Source of the DNA: Thalassospiraceae bacterium
Lineage (GTDB): Bacteria; Pseudomonadota; Alphaproteobacteria; Rhodospirillales; Magnetovibrionaceae
DNA length: 10,363 nucleotides
Direction: 5' to 3'
Assembly: GCA_030638205.1 (NCBI GenBank)
Contig: DAOWFB010000050.1
Span: 1 to 10,363 of the forward strand
The notes beneath the pieces are model-generated. The model was not told where the DNA came from, ran no database searches, and worked only from the letters and a program-made list of their open reading frames with translations. Shown piece after piece: positions 1 through 7,064 of this stretch; within the stretch, counting starts at the first letter, position 1; every line of letters starts with the position of its first letter. Both the position numbers and the translations under genes were made by a program.

Positions 1-113
1 AAACTTTTAAAATAAAAGGTATCGGCGTTAAATCAAATTGCAGCGGCTGCCACACCGACCATTACAGCGGCCGTTTCGATGATCAAAAAATAAAGATTCC
101 AAAAGCAAAATAA
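1..113 (+). CDS. Dihaem cytochrome c (DHC-like), C-terminal end only
   Basis: Partial gene entering from the left edge. The frame with codons beginning at position 3 is open to the TAA at 111-113 and gives 36 residues. It contains one haem c attachment site, CSGCH, with codons at 39-53, followed by the tail GRFDDQKIKIP. From memory this matches the C terminus of the dihaem cytochrome c (DHC) family, which ends in a second CxxCH about 20 residues from the stop followed by a G-x-F-D-(D/E)-x-x-(I/V)-(R/K)-(I/L)-P tail. DHC is a periplasmic electron carrier thought to reduce SHP, and the next gene, 42 nt downstream on the same strand, is SHP. That pairing is the main support for the call. The first CxxCH, the signal peptide and the start lie outside the window. 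Confidence 0.75.
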   Translation, partial: TFKIKGIGVKSNCSGCHTDHYSGRFDDQKIKIPKAK

Positions 114-155
114 ACACCCCCCCAAAGCACTAAAAAATATCAAGGAGTAACCGTT

Positions 156-557
156 ATGAAAAACACAAAAATATTTTTAATAGCTATTTCTATTACAGCA
201 ATATTTGCAGTTAGCGCACACGCCGGGCCCCGCGATGATATTATCGCAGGTTTCATGGCCCAAGGTGCCGTAGCCGGTGACCCGGCAAAGGGCGAAGCCA
301 TGTATAATGCCAACTACGGCACTGGCAAAGTTGAGACCCCAAAATGCACATCTTGCCACGGTACAACACCGCAACAAAGTGGCGAAACACGCACCGCCAA
401 ACCCATAGACCCCATGGCAGTATCAAAAGCATCTGATCGTTTTACCGATAAGAGAAAAGTAGATAAGTGGTTTCTTAGAAACTGCAAAGGTGTAATCGGG
501 CGCGAATGCACAGCACAAGAAAAAGTCGATTTCATTGCGTTTCTGGCAACCCAATAA
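156..557 (+). CDS. shp: SHP-type monohaem cytochrome c (sphaeroides haem protein, DUF1924)
   Basis: 133-residue secreted c-type cytochrome. Residues 1-23 form a signal peptide ending in AHA, so the mature protein would be periplasmic and about 110 residues. Haem attaches at C64-T-S-C67-H68. The C-terminal half, DRFTD...W..RNC..VIGREC, matches the SHP family from memory. In Rhodobacter sphaeroides SHP an Asn in the RNC motif is the unusual sixth haem ligand, which leaves on reduction so that the iron can bind O2 or NO. N109 is the equivalent here. C110 and C118 would form the family's disulfide. AAGGAG at 142-147 lies 8 nt before the ATG. The gene follows the DHC fragment and ends in a strong terminator, so it closes that operon. 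The physiological role is not settled; NO or O2 chemistry is the usual suggestion. Confidence 0.88.
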   Translation: MKNTKIFLIAISITAIFAVSAHAGPRDDIIAGFMAQGAVAGDPAKGEAMYNANYGTGKVETPKCTSCHGTTPQQSGETRTAKPIDPMAVSKASDRFTDKRKVDKWFLRNCKGVIGRECTAQEKVDFIAFLATQ

Positions 558-586
558 ATAAACGTTTTAAACACAACTATTAATAA

Positions 587-633
587 GAGGGGCGCGAAAG
601 ATTTTCGTGCCCTTTTTATTTTTTTGTTTTTTT
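587..633 (+). terminator. Intrinsic terminator after shp
   Basis: GGGCGCGAAA (590-599) pairs with TTTCGTGCCC (603-612) around a 3-nt loop, 10 bp with one G-T wobble. The stem can extend by two or three weaker pairs. Long T tracts follow (613-617, 619-625, 627-633). It lies 30 nt after the shp stop and separates the cytochrome genes from the next gene. Confidence 0.92.
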
Positions 634-757
634 AATCCCATGATGAGGGCGTTACTTGCCAAAGTGCTAATGTAAAATCGGTAAAATAATTGGAAACCAC
701 GCTCACCACACACCACATATTATGCAGCCAATAACCAAAAATAATGGAGACCCTTAA

Positions 758-1189
758 ATGGAACAAAAAATTACCGTTTCCCAGGCCGCACGCGAACTTG
801 GGGTTAGCCGTAGCGACCTTAACAAACGTCTTAGCGCCGCAGGGATTGATGCGTTTGAGGGAAAAGTTGATTTTGAAAAAGTTCAGTGCATTGCCCCCAC
901 ATTGGGCCGAGGCGATGCGATGCTTGAGCGTATCCAGCTATTGCGCAAAAACACCGTGTCTTCGGTAAAGGTTGATGGACAGAGGCTAAGCGAAAAAAAC
1001 TTGAGCCATCAGGTACAAAAGCTTTCAACCGAGCTTATGGTCGAAAGCAGCCTTAATCATAGGTACGAAACCATATTCGAAGAGCTATCGCAAAAATTAG
1101 GCGATGCACAATTATCTAGTGATGGCGACACCCGCGAATTAGCGTTCGATATTTGCGGATGGCTTCGGGCCAAAATATCAACCGCCTGA
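758..1189 (+). CDS. Small protein with N-terminal helix-turn-helix-like segment, function unknown
   Basis: 143 residues, no signal peptide or membrane segment, so probably cytoplasmic. Residues 5-30 (VSQAARELGVSRSDLNKRL) read as a helix-turn-helix of the excisionase/MerR-like kind, followed by TFEG-type text (AFEGKVDFEKV) and DAMLERIQLLRK. Residues 70-110 are likely helical. From memory the whole pattern resembles an N-terminal module of about 150 residues found in front of 2Fe-2S/FAD reductase domains in some proteobacteria; here it stands alone with no reductase attached. This resemblance is unverified. GGAG at 745-748 lies 9 nt before the ATG. The gene lies 125 nt after the shp terminator, so it is probably transcribed separately. 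Its last 12 nt overlap the end of ccmI on the other strand. It could be a regulator of the neighbouring cytochrome genes or unrelated to them. Confidence 0.7.
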   Translation: MEQKITVSQAARELGVSRSDLNKRLSAAGIDAFEGKVDFEKVQCIAPTLGRGDAMLERIQLLRKNTVSSVKVDGQRLSEKNLSHQVQKLSTELMVESSLNHRYETIFEELSQKLGDAQLSSDGDTRELAFDICGWLRAKISTA

Positions 1190-2383
1190 TAAACGTTTGA
1201 TGTGGGCCTTGGCCTCATCTACCTTGGCGGTTTCGCCTAATACCCGGTATGCGTTTTCGATTTTTTTCCAACCGGCAAGGTCGTCTGGGTTTTCTTTCAA
1301 ACGTATTGCCAGACGCTCTACCATGGAACGTATCATTGCCTGTTGATCGCCCGCATTCATTTGCTGTGCATCTTGTATCTGTTGCTGGGTTGGTGCCCCA
1401 GATCTTGATTGAGTGCTTGATTGAGAATTTGATTGTTGGGGCGCGCTTTGTTGAACGGGTGCCAGCAGAACAACTTTCGGTGCATCAAGGCCATTTTCAT
1501 CAACCAATGCTGAAATACGTTCTTGCATTTCCGGAACCCACTGGGCGTTAGATGGGGAATTATTTAAAAGCTTCGCCCATTCATTTACCGCGCCCTGGAA
1601 ATCACCTTTTTGTTGGCGCTCAAGCCCAATATAAAAATATGGTCGAGGATCACCCTGATCCGCCGCTTGCACGCTTTTTAACAATTCAACCGCCTTTAGC
1701 GACACTGAACCTTTGTCCATTTCAACCAAGGCTTCGGCCAACATGACCAATGCTTCGGGGTCATCGTTGGTAAGCTGGGCGAGTTTTTTCAATGCATTAA
1801 CCGCATCGCCAAATCGCTCCATGGCCCGATAGCTACGCGCCAATAATGCCCAGCCATTGGGATCATCCGGGGTTTGAACCATTTGCTGTTCTAGCTTGGC
1901 AACCATTTCTGCAACTTGGGCACGGCCTTGGGTCGCCTCTTTTAATTGTGCCTCCCGTGCGGCCAACGGTTGGTCGGGCATCGATGGCTGGCCAAAGTTC
2001 AGATAAAGCCCAAACGCACCAAGCGGCACAACTACCAACAACGCAAACATGAGCATTACCGCCGAAGGGTTATTAGCGCCGGATTTTTTGTCACCAATGT
2101 CTTTACCAATATCTGGGCCAACATCGGGGTTTGTTTCTTTGGTTTCGTCCACAGCACCTAGCATCCGTCGCTCAATCTCGGTACGGGCGGAAACGGCTTG
2201 GTCTTGGGAAAGAAGGCCACGTTCTAAGTCGCGGTCAACTTCTTGTAGTTGGTCTTTGTAAACGGTTAGATCAAAATCTTTACGGTGGGCGTTATTTGTT
2301 GCGCCCCTGCGAATAACAGGAAACATCAATATGCCCACCGTAATTACCGTCATTACGGTGGCGGCTATCCAAAACCCGGTCAT
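1178..2383 (-). CDS. ccmI: Cytochrome c maturation protein CcmI (apocytochrome chaperone, TPR)
   Basis: 401 residues. CcmI (CycH) binds the C-terminal helix of apocytochromes c and hands them to the CcmFH haem lyase. Membrane segment 1 is at about residues 3-23. A cytoplasmic loop follows with the family signature DLTVYKDQLQEVDRDLERG (38-56) and E-I-E-R-R. Membrane segment 2 is at about 108-128. The periplasmic part has TPR-like helices at about 170-275 (A-L-L-A-R-S-Y-R, YFYIGLERQQKGD). A Gln/Ser-rich low-complexity linker at 308-348 leads to a last TPR-like helix pair (350-398). It is the last gene of the ccm operon. Its ATG overlaps the ccmH stop (ATGA, 2380-2383), which implies coupled translation. 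Its 3' end overlaps the convergent gene at 758-1189 by 12 nt. Confidence 0.93.
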   Translation of the reverse strand: MTGFWIAATVMTVITVGILMFPVIRRGATNNAHRKDFDLTVYKDQLQEVDRDLERGLLSQDQAVSARTEIERRMLGAVDETKETNPDVGPDIGKDIGDKKSGANNPSAVMLMFALLVVVPLGAFGLYLNFGQPSMPDQPLAAREAQLKEATQGRAQVAEMVAKLEQQMVQTPDDPNGWALLARSYRAMERFGDAVNALKKLAQLTNDDPEALVMLAEALVEMDKGSVSLKAVELLKSVQAADQGDPRPYFYIGLERQQKGDFQGAVNEWAKLLNNSPSNAQWVPEMQERISALVDENGLDAPKVVLLAPVQQSAPQQSNSQSSTQSRSGAPTQQQIQDAQQMNAGDQQAMIRSMVERLAIRLKENPDDLAGWKKIENAYRVLGETAKVDEAKAHIKRLSGG

Positions 2384-2892
2384 TTGGTGTTTCCTTCATT
2401 TTCATTAGTTGATGAAAGTGCGCGTTCAATCTTTGCGCGTTCATCATCATCTAACGGAGTATGATTTATGGTGCTGATAGTTTTTTCAACTGGACGTTTG
2501 CGAAAATAAAATCCAACCGCAATAAACCCAAGTACAAAAATAATAAATGGCCCCAACCACAACAATGCGGTGGATGTCTTGAACGGCGGTTTAAGCAATA
2601 CATAATCGCCATAACTGCTAACCATGTAATCAAGTACGCCCTGATTAGTGTCGCCAGCAAGAATACGATCACGAACTAGCAAGCGCATATCGCGTGCCAG
2701 ATCGGCATTGGAATCATCAATTGATTGGTTCTGACAAACCACGCAACGCAATTGTTTGCTAACTTCGCGGGCGCGGGTTTCCAGCGCTGGATCGGAAAGT
2801 ATTTCGTCGGGCTCTATGGCACTGACGGGCGAATAAACGCTTAATGCCAAAAACATGAAAGCCAAAATGGAAAGTAGTTTTTTCATTTTCAA
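2380..2892 (-). CDS. ccmH: Cytochrome c maturation protein CcmH (CycL), thiol reductant
   Basis: 170 residues. CcmH reduces or holds the CxxCH cysteines of apocytochromes and takes part in haem ligation with CcmF and CcmI. A signal peptide or anchor covers residues 1-25 (cleavage likely after VSA). The catalytic motif LRCVVCQNQSIDDSNADLA has C50 and C53. A second membrane segment at about 107-127 is followed by a basic cytoplasmic tail. This is the short form without a fused CcmI domain. The likely start is TTG at 2892: AGGA at 2902-2899 lies 6 nt upstream, and the TTGA overlaps the ccmG stop by 4 nt. An ATG two codons in (2886) is the alternative and is 12 nt from the same AGGA; the product differs by only two residues. 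Confidence 0.94.
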   Translation of the reverse strand: MKMKKLLSILAFMFLALSVYSPVSAIEPDEILSDPALETRAREVSKQLRCVVCQNQSIDDSNADLARDMRLLVRDRILAGDTNQGVLDYMVSSYGDYVLLKPPFKTSTALLWLGPFIIFVLGFIAVGFYFRKRPVEKTISTINHTPLDDDERAKIERALSSTNENEGNTK

Positions 2893-3437
2893 CTTTTATC
2901 CTGCCTTAGCTTTTGAATTATCGGCCACAAGGTTTCATCCCAAACATCGGGTGTAATTGGGCCAATTTGTTTGTAACGAATGATGCCTTTTTTATCGACG
3001 ATAAAGCTTTCCGGTGCGCCGGTAACGCCCAAAGAAATAGCACCTTTGGAATCAGGGTCATCACCGATACGGGTGTAGGGATTGCCCCATTTTTCAAGCC
3101 ACATAGGCCCGGCGTCAACGTCTTTTTCCCGCCAATCGAGACCAAAAATAGGAATAAGATTTTGCTCTTTCACCCGCATTAAAAATGGATGCTCGGTCAG
3201 GCAAGCAAAACACCATGAACCAAACAGGTTTACCAAAGTAACTTGGCCTTTTAAATCTTCACTAGAAAAACCAACGCTCTGGCCCTTTATGGGGCCCAGA
3301 ACAAAATCTGGAACCGGGCGGTCAATTAAAACCGATGGTAATTTACTTGCGGGAACACCGGATTTCATCTGCACGATAGATGCCCCGACGACACCCAAAA
3401 GCACAATTAACGGAATAACATAAATAAACCTACGCAC
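2889..3437 (-). CDS. ccmG: CcmG/DsbE, periplasmic thiol-disulfide oxidoreductase for cytochrome c maturation
   Basis: 182 residues, a membrane-anchored thioredoxin-fold protein that keeps apocytochrome or CcmH thiols reduced in the periplasm. The N-terminal anchor is at about residues 4-22. The thioredoxin active site is W75-C76-F-A-C79, within GSWCFACLTEHP, and the cis-proline loop is T139-G-A-P142-E-S-F. The acidic G-x-D-W-R-E-K insert typical of CcmG follows the active-site helix. Most CcmG proteins I recall carry Pro in the CxxC dipeptide (VPC or PTC); here it is Phe-Ala. The start is GTG at 3437, and an in-frame TAA lies immediately before it, so no longer reading is possible. The ccmF stop is 10 nt upstream. 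A run of seven G on this strand (3448-3442) probably serves as ribosome binding site. Confidence 0.94.
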   Translation of the reverse strand: MRRFIYVIPLIVLLGVVGASIVQMKSGVPASKLPSVLIDRPVPDFVLGPIKGQSVGFSSEDLKGQVTLVNLFGSWCFACLTEHPFLMRVKEQNLIPIFGLDWREKDVDAGPMWLEKWGNPYTRIGDDPDSKGAISLGVTGAPESFIVDKKGIIRYKQIGPITPDVWDETLWPIIQKLRQDKS

Positions 3438-3447
3438 TTAGCCCCCC

Positions 3448-5436
3448 CTATTCCGCTGCCTGTGGAGCGGCAGCTACCTTGGAACTTTTTTCCGGCGCAC
3501 CAACCCGATGACGGCGATCAGACAGGCTAACTACACTGCCCGCAACCAGCGATAAAAGACCAATCCATATCCATACCACCAATGGGTTGTGATAAATTCG
3601 CACAACGTAGCCACTGCCGCTTTCTTCCTTGTTGCCCAACGCAACGTAAAGATCAGCAGACGCCATGGTATAAATAGCGGCTTCCGTGGTGGGCATGGAG
3701 CGCACTGGATAAACCCGGTCTTCGGGGTATAGCTCGGTTACAAATTTGCCGTCTTTGGCCACCGTAAATTTGCCCCGGGTTGCAGTATAATTAGGCCCGG
3801 GAAACTGGCGTGCGCCAATAAAGGTATAGTCGTAACCTGCAACCTGAACGCTATCGCCCGGATTCATTACGGTAATTTTTTCCTGCTTCCACACGGTGGA
3901 GCCAACCATACCAATTATGGCAAGGCCCAGTCCGGCGTGAGCAATGCTCATACCCCATTGCGAACGGGGCAGCCCGGCCAAACGACGAAGGCTAACCATC
4001 ATTGGAACCCTGAACATTTTACTACGCGTTACAATTTCGCTGAGCGTTCCAATAATAAGCCATGCGGCCAAGGCAATGCCAAAAGCCGCCAACAATGATC
4101 CATCATCGGACAGGGCCATAACCGCAACAAAAGTGGCAACCGTAACTGCGCCGGCAAAAACCAAACGCCTTAAGGCCTCGGTCAAATTGCCCCTTTTCCA
4201 TGCCAATAGCGGGCCAATGGCCATTACAATAATTACCGGTATCATTAACGGAACAAACGATGCATTAAAAAACGGTGGGCCGACGGAAATTTTTTCACCG
4301 CTGATAGCGTCAATAAATAACGGATAAAGTGTTCCTAAAAGCACAACTGCGGCGGCAACCGTCATCAACAAGTTGTTTAACAGCAATGATCCTTCGCGCG
4401 ATACCGGCTGAAACAAACCACCTGCTTTTAATTCAGGCCCACGCAATGCAAACAGGGTGAATGAGCCACCAACAACAACCAACAACAAGACCAAAATAAA
4501 CACGCCGCGTTCAGGATCAGCCGCAAACGAATGCACCGACGTTAAAACGCCAGAACGCACAATGAACGTACCTAATAAAGAAAACGAAAATGCAACAATG
4601 GCCAAAAATATTGTCCATGCTTTTAACGTGTTTCGTTTTTCAACCACGATGGATGAATGCAGTAATGCCGTGCCGATTAGCCATGGCATAAACGATGCAT
4701 TTTCAACCGGGTCCCAGAACCACCAGCCACCCCAGCCAAGCTCATAATAGGCCCACCACGAACCAAGACCGATACCAACCGTTAGGAAAGCCCATGCCGC
4801 CAGCGTCCATGGGCGCACCCAGCGGGCCCATGCGGCATCAACCCGGCCTTCAATCAAGGCGGCGATGGCAAATGAAAAGGCGATGGAGAACCCAACGTAA
4901 CCCAAATAAAGAAACGGCGGGTGAAACGCCAACCCTGGATCTTGCAACAACGGATTAAGGCCGCGGCCATCAGCCGGCGGTGGGAAAATGCGTTCAAACG
5001 GGTTTGAGGTAATAAGAATGAAAAGATAAAAACCCAATGACACCAACGCCTGCATTGAAATAACGCGGGCTTTTAGGGTCGGCGGCAGATTGCGGCCAAA
5101 CATGGCAACCCCGGCCCCGTAAATGGCAAGGATATAAACCCACAATAACATGGAGCCTTCGTGGTTTCCCCAAACGCCTGACACCTTGTAAAGCATCGGC
5201 TTGTCGGAATGAGAATTGGAAACAACATTTAAAACTGAAAAATCAGAAACAACGTACGAATAGGTAAGCGCACCAAATGAAACCGAAACCAAAACAACCT
5301 GAATAATGGCAGATGGAACGGCAAAATTCATCCATACGCTATCATTTTTATATGCACCTACCATCGGCACCGCCGCCTGAAAAACGGCAACCATTAGCGC
5401 AAGTATCAGGGCAAAATGTCCGGCTTCAATTATCAA
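3448..5436 (-). CDS. ccmF: Cytochrome c haem lyase subunit CcmF
   Basis: 662 residues, the usual length for the family. This polytopic inner-membrane protein takes haem from holo-CcmE and, with CcmH and CcmI, ligates it to the apocytochrome. The tryptophan-rich WWD haem-binding motif WGGWWFWDPVENASF starts at residue 235. The four histidines that act as haem ligands in the family are present: H172 (FHPPFLYLGY), H260 (ALLHSS), H302 (VHSFAADP) and H500 (MSIAHAG). Many hydrophobic helices flank a periplasmic domain at about 515-610, and the final helix is at about 625-645. The start is TTG at 5436: AAGGAA lies 7 nt upstream, and the resulting N terminus (M-I-I-E-A-G-H-F-A-L) matches the family's MIxExGHFAL. 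It begins 39 nt after ccmE. Confidence 0.97.
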   Translation of the reverse strand: MIIEAGHFALILALMVAVFQAAVPMVGAYKNDSVWMNFAVPSAIIQVVLVSVSFGALTYSYVVSDFSVLNVVSNSHSDKPMLYKVSGVWGNHEGSMLLWVYILAIYGAGVAMFGRNLPPTLKARVISMQALVSLGFYLFILITSNPFERIFPPPADGRGLNPLLQDPGLAFHPPFLYLGYVGFSIAFSFAIAALIEGRVDAAWARWVRPWTLAAWAFLTVGIGLGSWWAYYELGWGGWWFWDPVENASFMPWLIGTALLHSSIVVEKRNTLKAWTIFLAIVAFSFSLLGTFIVRSGVLTSVHSFAADPERGVFILVLLLVVVGGSFTLFALRGPELKAGGLFQPVSREGSLLLNNLLMTVAAAVVLLGTLYPLFIDAISGEKISVGPPFFNASFVPLMIPVIIVMAIGPLLAWKRGNLTEALRRLVFAGAVTVATFVAVMALSDDGSLLAAFGIALAAWLIIGTLSEIVTRSKMFRVPMMVSLRRLAGLPRSQWGMSIAHAGLGLAIIGMVGSTVWKQEKITVMNPGDSVQVAGYDYTFIGARQFPGPNYTATRGKFTVAKDGKFVTELYPEDRVYPVRSMPTTEAAIYTMASADLYVALGNKEESGSGYVVRIYHNPLVVWIWIGLLSLVAGSVVSLSDRRHRVGAPEKSSKVAAAPQAAE

Positions 5437-5475
5437 TATTTTTTTCCTTATTATTTAGCTGATTATTTAACCAGA

Positions 5476-5928
5476 TCATTTAGCGGGCGGACCCAAGTCG
5501 CCGCGCCATTCGCCGGAGTTTCTCAAAGCATCGGCTACTTCGGGTGGCATATACTGTTCATCATGTTTGGCCAGAACCTCTGATGCCTGAAAAACACCGT
5601 CTATATATTTACCTTCGGTAATAACGCCTTGGCCTTCGCGGAACAGGTCGGGCAAAATACCATCAAAATTTACATCAACGGCATTTACCAAATCAGTAAC
5701 CCTGAAGCGCGTAACGGTTGAGCCCGCTTCACGCACTACCGAACCTTCTTCGACCAACCCGCCAAGACGTAAACGTTTGCCTGATTCTGGCTGCTTGTTA
5801 ACAATATCGGTTGGGCTATTGAAAAAGACTATGTTTTCTTCAAATGCCATTAAAACAAGACCTACCGCAATGCCAAGCAGGGCCATGGCAACAATTACAA
5901 AGGTAAGTCTTTTATGTTTGCGTTTCAT
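5476..5928 (-). CDS. ccmE: Haem chaperone CcmE
   Basis: 150 residues. CcmE binds haem covalently through a histidine and carries it from CcmC to CcmF in the periplasm. A short basic N terminus is followed by a membrane anchor at about residues 9-27 and an OB-fold beta domain at about 50-120. The haem-binding signature is H122-D-E-Q-Y126-M-P-P-E-V: H122 is the covalent attachment site and Y126 the axial ligand in the family. LRLGGLVEEGSV (53-64) is the typical first strand region. Its ATG overlaps the stop of ccmD (ATGA, 5925-5928). Confidence 0.97.
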   Translation of the reverse strand: MKRKHKRLTFVIVAMALLGIAVGLVLMAFEENIVFFNSPTDIVNKQPESGKRLRLGGLVEEGSVVREAGSTVTRFRVTDLVNAVDVNFDGILPDLFREGQGVITEGKYIDGVFQASEVLAKHDEQYMPPEVADALRNSGEWRGDLGPPAK

Positions 5929-6104
5929 TTATCGGATTTTCTTTCATCGATTTCTGCATCAGCCGAAAGCCGATCAAACATTTTTTGCGTATCTTTTAAG
6001 CCCTTCAGGCTGAGCCATGCCAGCAACGCAAGCAGGCCAAAGCTCAAACCATAAGCAGGCCATACAAAAGCGGCGTATCCGCCCATTTCTAGAAATTCAC
6101 CCAA
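5925..6104 (-). CDS. ccmD: Haem exporter accessory protein CcmD
   Basis: Small membrane protein of 59 residues, too short for usual ORF cut-offs. It contains MGGYAAFVWPAYGLSFGLLALLAW, split here as MGGYAAFVWPAYGL then SFGLLALLAW, which is the CcmD signature with the conserved Tyr before one membrane helix. A charged cytoplasmic tail follows (KGLKDTQKMFDRL...). CcmD helps CcmABC release haem-loaded CcmE. Start choice: TTG at 6104 is preferred. GGAGAAGG at 6115-6108 sits 7 nt before it counting from GGAG, and the extra residues (M-G-E-F-L-E) match the E-F-L-x-M-G-G-Y start I recall in alphaproteobacterial CcmD. The ATG at 6086 would give 53 residues but is 25 nt from that ribosome binding site. 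The stop overlaps the ccmE start by 4 nt. Confidence 0.9.
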   Translation of the reverse strand: MGEFLEMGGYAAFVWPAYGLSFGLLALLAWLSLKGLKDTQKMFDRLSADAEIDERKSDK

Positions 6105-6145
6105 AAGCCTTCTCCGTTTTTTGTTCTATTTGTGCCTATCCGCAC

Positions 6146-6877
6146 CTATCCACCATGAACCTGCTTCAGGCGAAGGATGCGAACCTTGTTAGCGACAAGT
6201 TCTTGGCGCATCCGCACCAACAATACCCATACATAATAGGCCTTGAACGCGATTGCCATAATAAGAAGCGGCCACAACATGGATGGATGGATGGAAGATC
6301 CGCTCATTTTTACAACGCTTGCGGGTTGGTGCAACGTGTTCCACCAATCAACCGAAAATTTAATTATGGGAACATTTACAAAACCGACCAATGCCAAAAT
6401 AGCAGACGCCTTGGCGGCGCGAACCCGGTCATCAAACGCACCTTGCAATGCCATGTAGCCAATATGAAGAAACAACAAAACCAATACCGAGGTCAGGCGC
6501 GCATCCCAGACCCACCATGTTCCCCACATTGGTTTGCCCCAAAGCGAACCTGTGGCCAACGCCAAAAAGGTAAATGCCGCACCAATGGGTGCGGTGGCCC
6601 GGGCAGACACATCGGCCAACGGATGTTTCCAAATAAGCGAGACCGCGCTGGCCACCGCCATAACGGTATAGCAAAACATACTCATCCAAGAGGCTGGAAC
6701 ATGCACGTACATTATGCGTGCGCTTTCGCCCTGCTGGTAATCAGCCGGTGCGGTAAAAAATGCCATATAGAGCCCGACTGTTGCGCTAATTAAAAACACA
6801 GCCAATGCCCAAGGCTGAATAAGCCCTGCAAGTTTTAAAAATCTGGTTGGGTTCGCAAAACGGTGGAGGTCGGCCAA
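6146..6877 (-). CDS. ccmC: Haem exporter/handling protein CcmC
   Basis: 243 residues with six predicted membrane helices. CcmC binds haem at the periplasmic face and attaches it to CcmE. The WWD motif W118-G-T-W-W-V-W-D125-A-R-L-T-S is flanked by the two conserved haem-ligand histidines H59 (MYVHVPASW) and H183 (NTLHQPAS). The start is TTG at 6877: AAGGA at 6888-6884 lies 6 nt upstream, and an in-frame TAA four codons upstream excludes a longer form; the next in-frame ATG would remove the first membrane helix. It is separated from ccmB by an unusual 187-nt gap. A near-perfect 10-bp tandem repeat (GGATAGGTGC then GGATAGGCAC) spans its stop codon. Confidence 0.96.
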   Translation of the reverse strand: MADLHRFANPTRFLKLAGLIQPWALAVFLISATVGLYMAFFTAPADYQQGESARIMYVHVPASWMSMFCYTVMAVASAVSLIWKHPLADVSARATAPIGAAFTFLALATGSLWGKPMWGTWWVWDARLTSVLVLLFLHIGYMALQGAFDDRVRAAKASAILALVGFVNVPIIKFSVDWWNTLHQPASVVKMSGSSIHPSMLWPLLIMAIAFKAYYVWVLLVRMRQELVANKVRILRLKQVHGG

Positions 6878-7064
6878 TGGTTTTCCTTACAAATTATTCA
6901 AATTGCTATTGTCTCAAAGGCAAGGTTTTACCTGTTTTTTAATAGGCTGCCTACACTTTAGATAAACATTAGGTGTCATATGGTCATACAGATAGTCATG
7001 GTTAGTCGTGGCCAAAATGAGGCAATACCTTTATTTTGGCTTTATTGCTTGTATTATTTCTTTA
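6878..7064 (-). promoter_or_regulatory. 187-nt ccmB-ccmC intergenic region with repeats, hairpin and possible promoter
   Basis: The rest of the operon is tightly packed, so this gap stands out. It holds an imperfect hairpin at 7011-7040 (GCCAAAAT/ATTTTGGC outer stem, AGG/CCT inner stem, no T tract on the - strand). It also holds four GTCAT-like units on the + strand at 6975, 6983, 6995 and 7005 (the last is GTCGT), and the palindrome TAGGC-T-GCCTA at 6943-6953. A possible - strand promoter is TTGCCT (6923-6918), a 17-nt spacer, then TGAATA (6900-6895). No ORF with a credible ribosome binding site was found. An internal promoter or processing site for ccmC-I is possible; only the sequence elements are directly seen. 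Confidence 0.4.

Noticed and set aside
672..687. Direct repeat GTAAAAT x2 before the orphan gene as promoter or operator
   Set aside because: It is AT-rich, with no -35 at suitable spacing (TTGCCA at 656 is 20 nt from TAAAAT); too weak to annotate.
1199..1219. Hairpin GATG..GGCC/GGCC..CATC as a terminator for the orphan gene
   Set aside because: The stem is bulged, the loop is only two bases, it lies in ccmI coding sequence and no T run follows.
3944..4327. Long + strand open frames antisense to ccmF and other ccm genes
   Set aside because: They lie opposite well-supported conserved genes, have no recognisable domains and are shadows of the real coding frames.
6132..6151. 10-bp tandem repeat at the ccmC stop as a regulatory repeat
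   Set aside because: Only two copies with one mismatch; most likely a local duplication.
7011..7040. Intrinsic terminator after ccmB
   Set aside because: The hairpin is real, but no T tract follows on the - strand; the T-rich side is on the + strand, where no gene ends.
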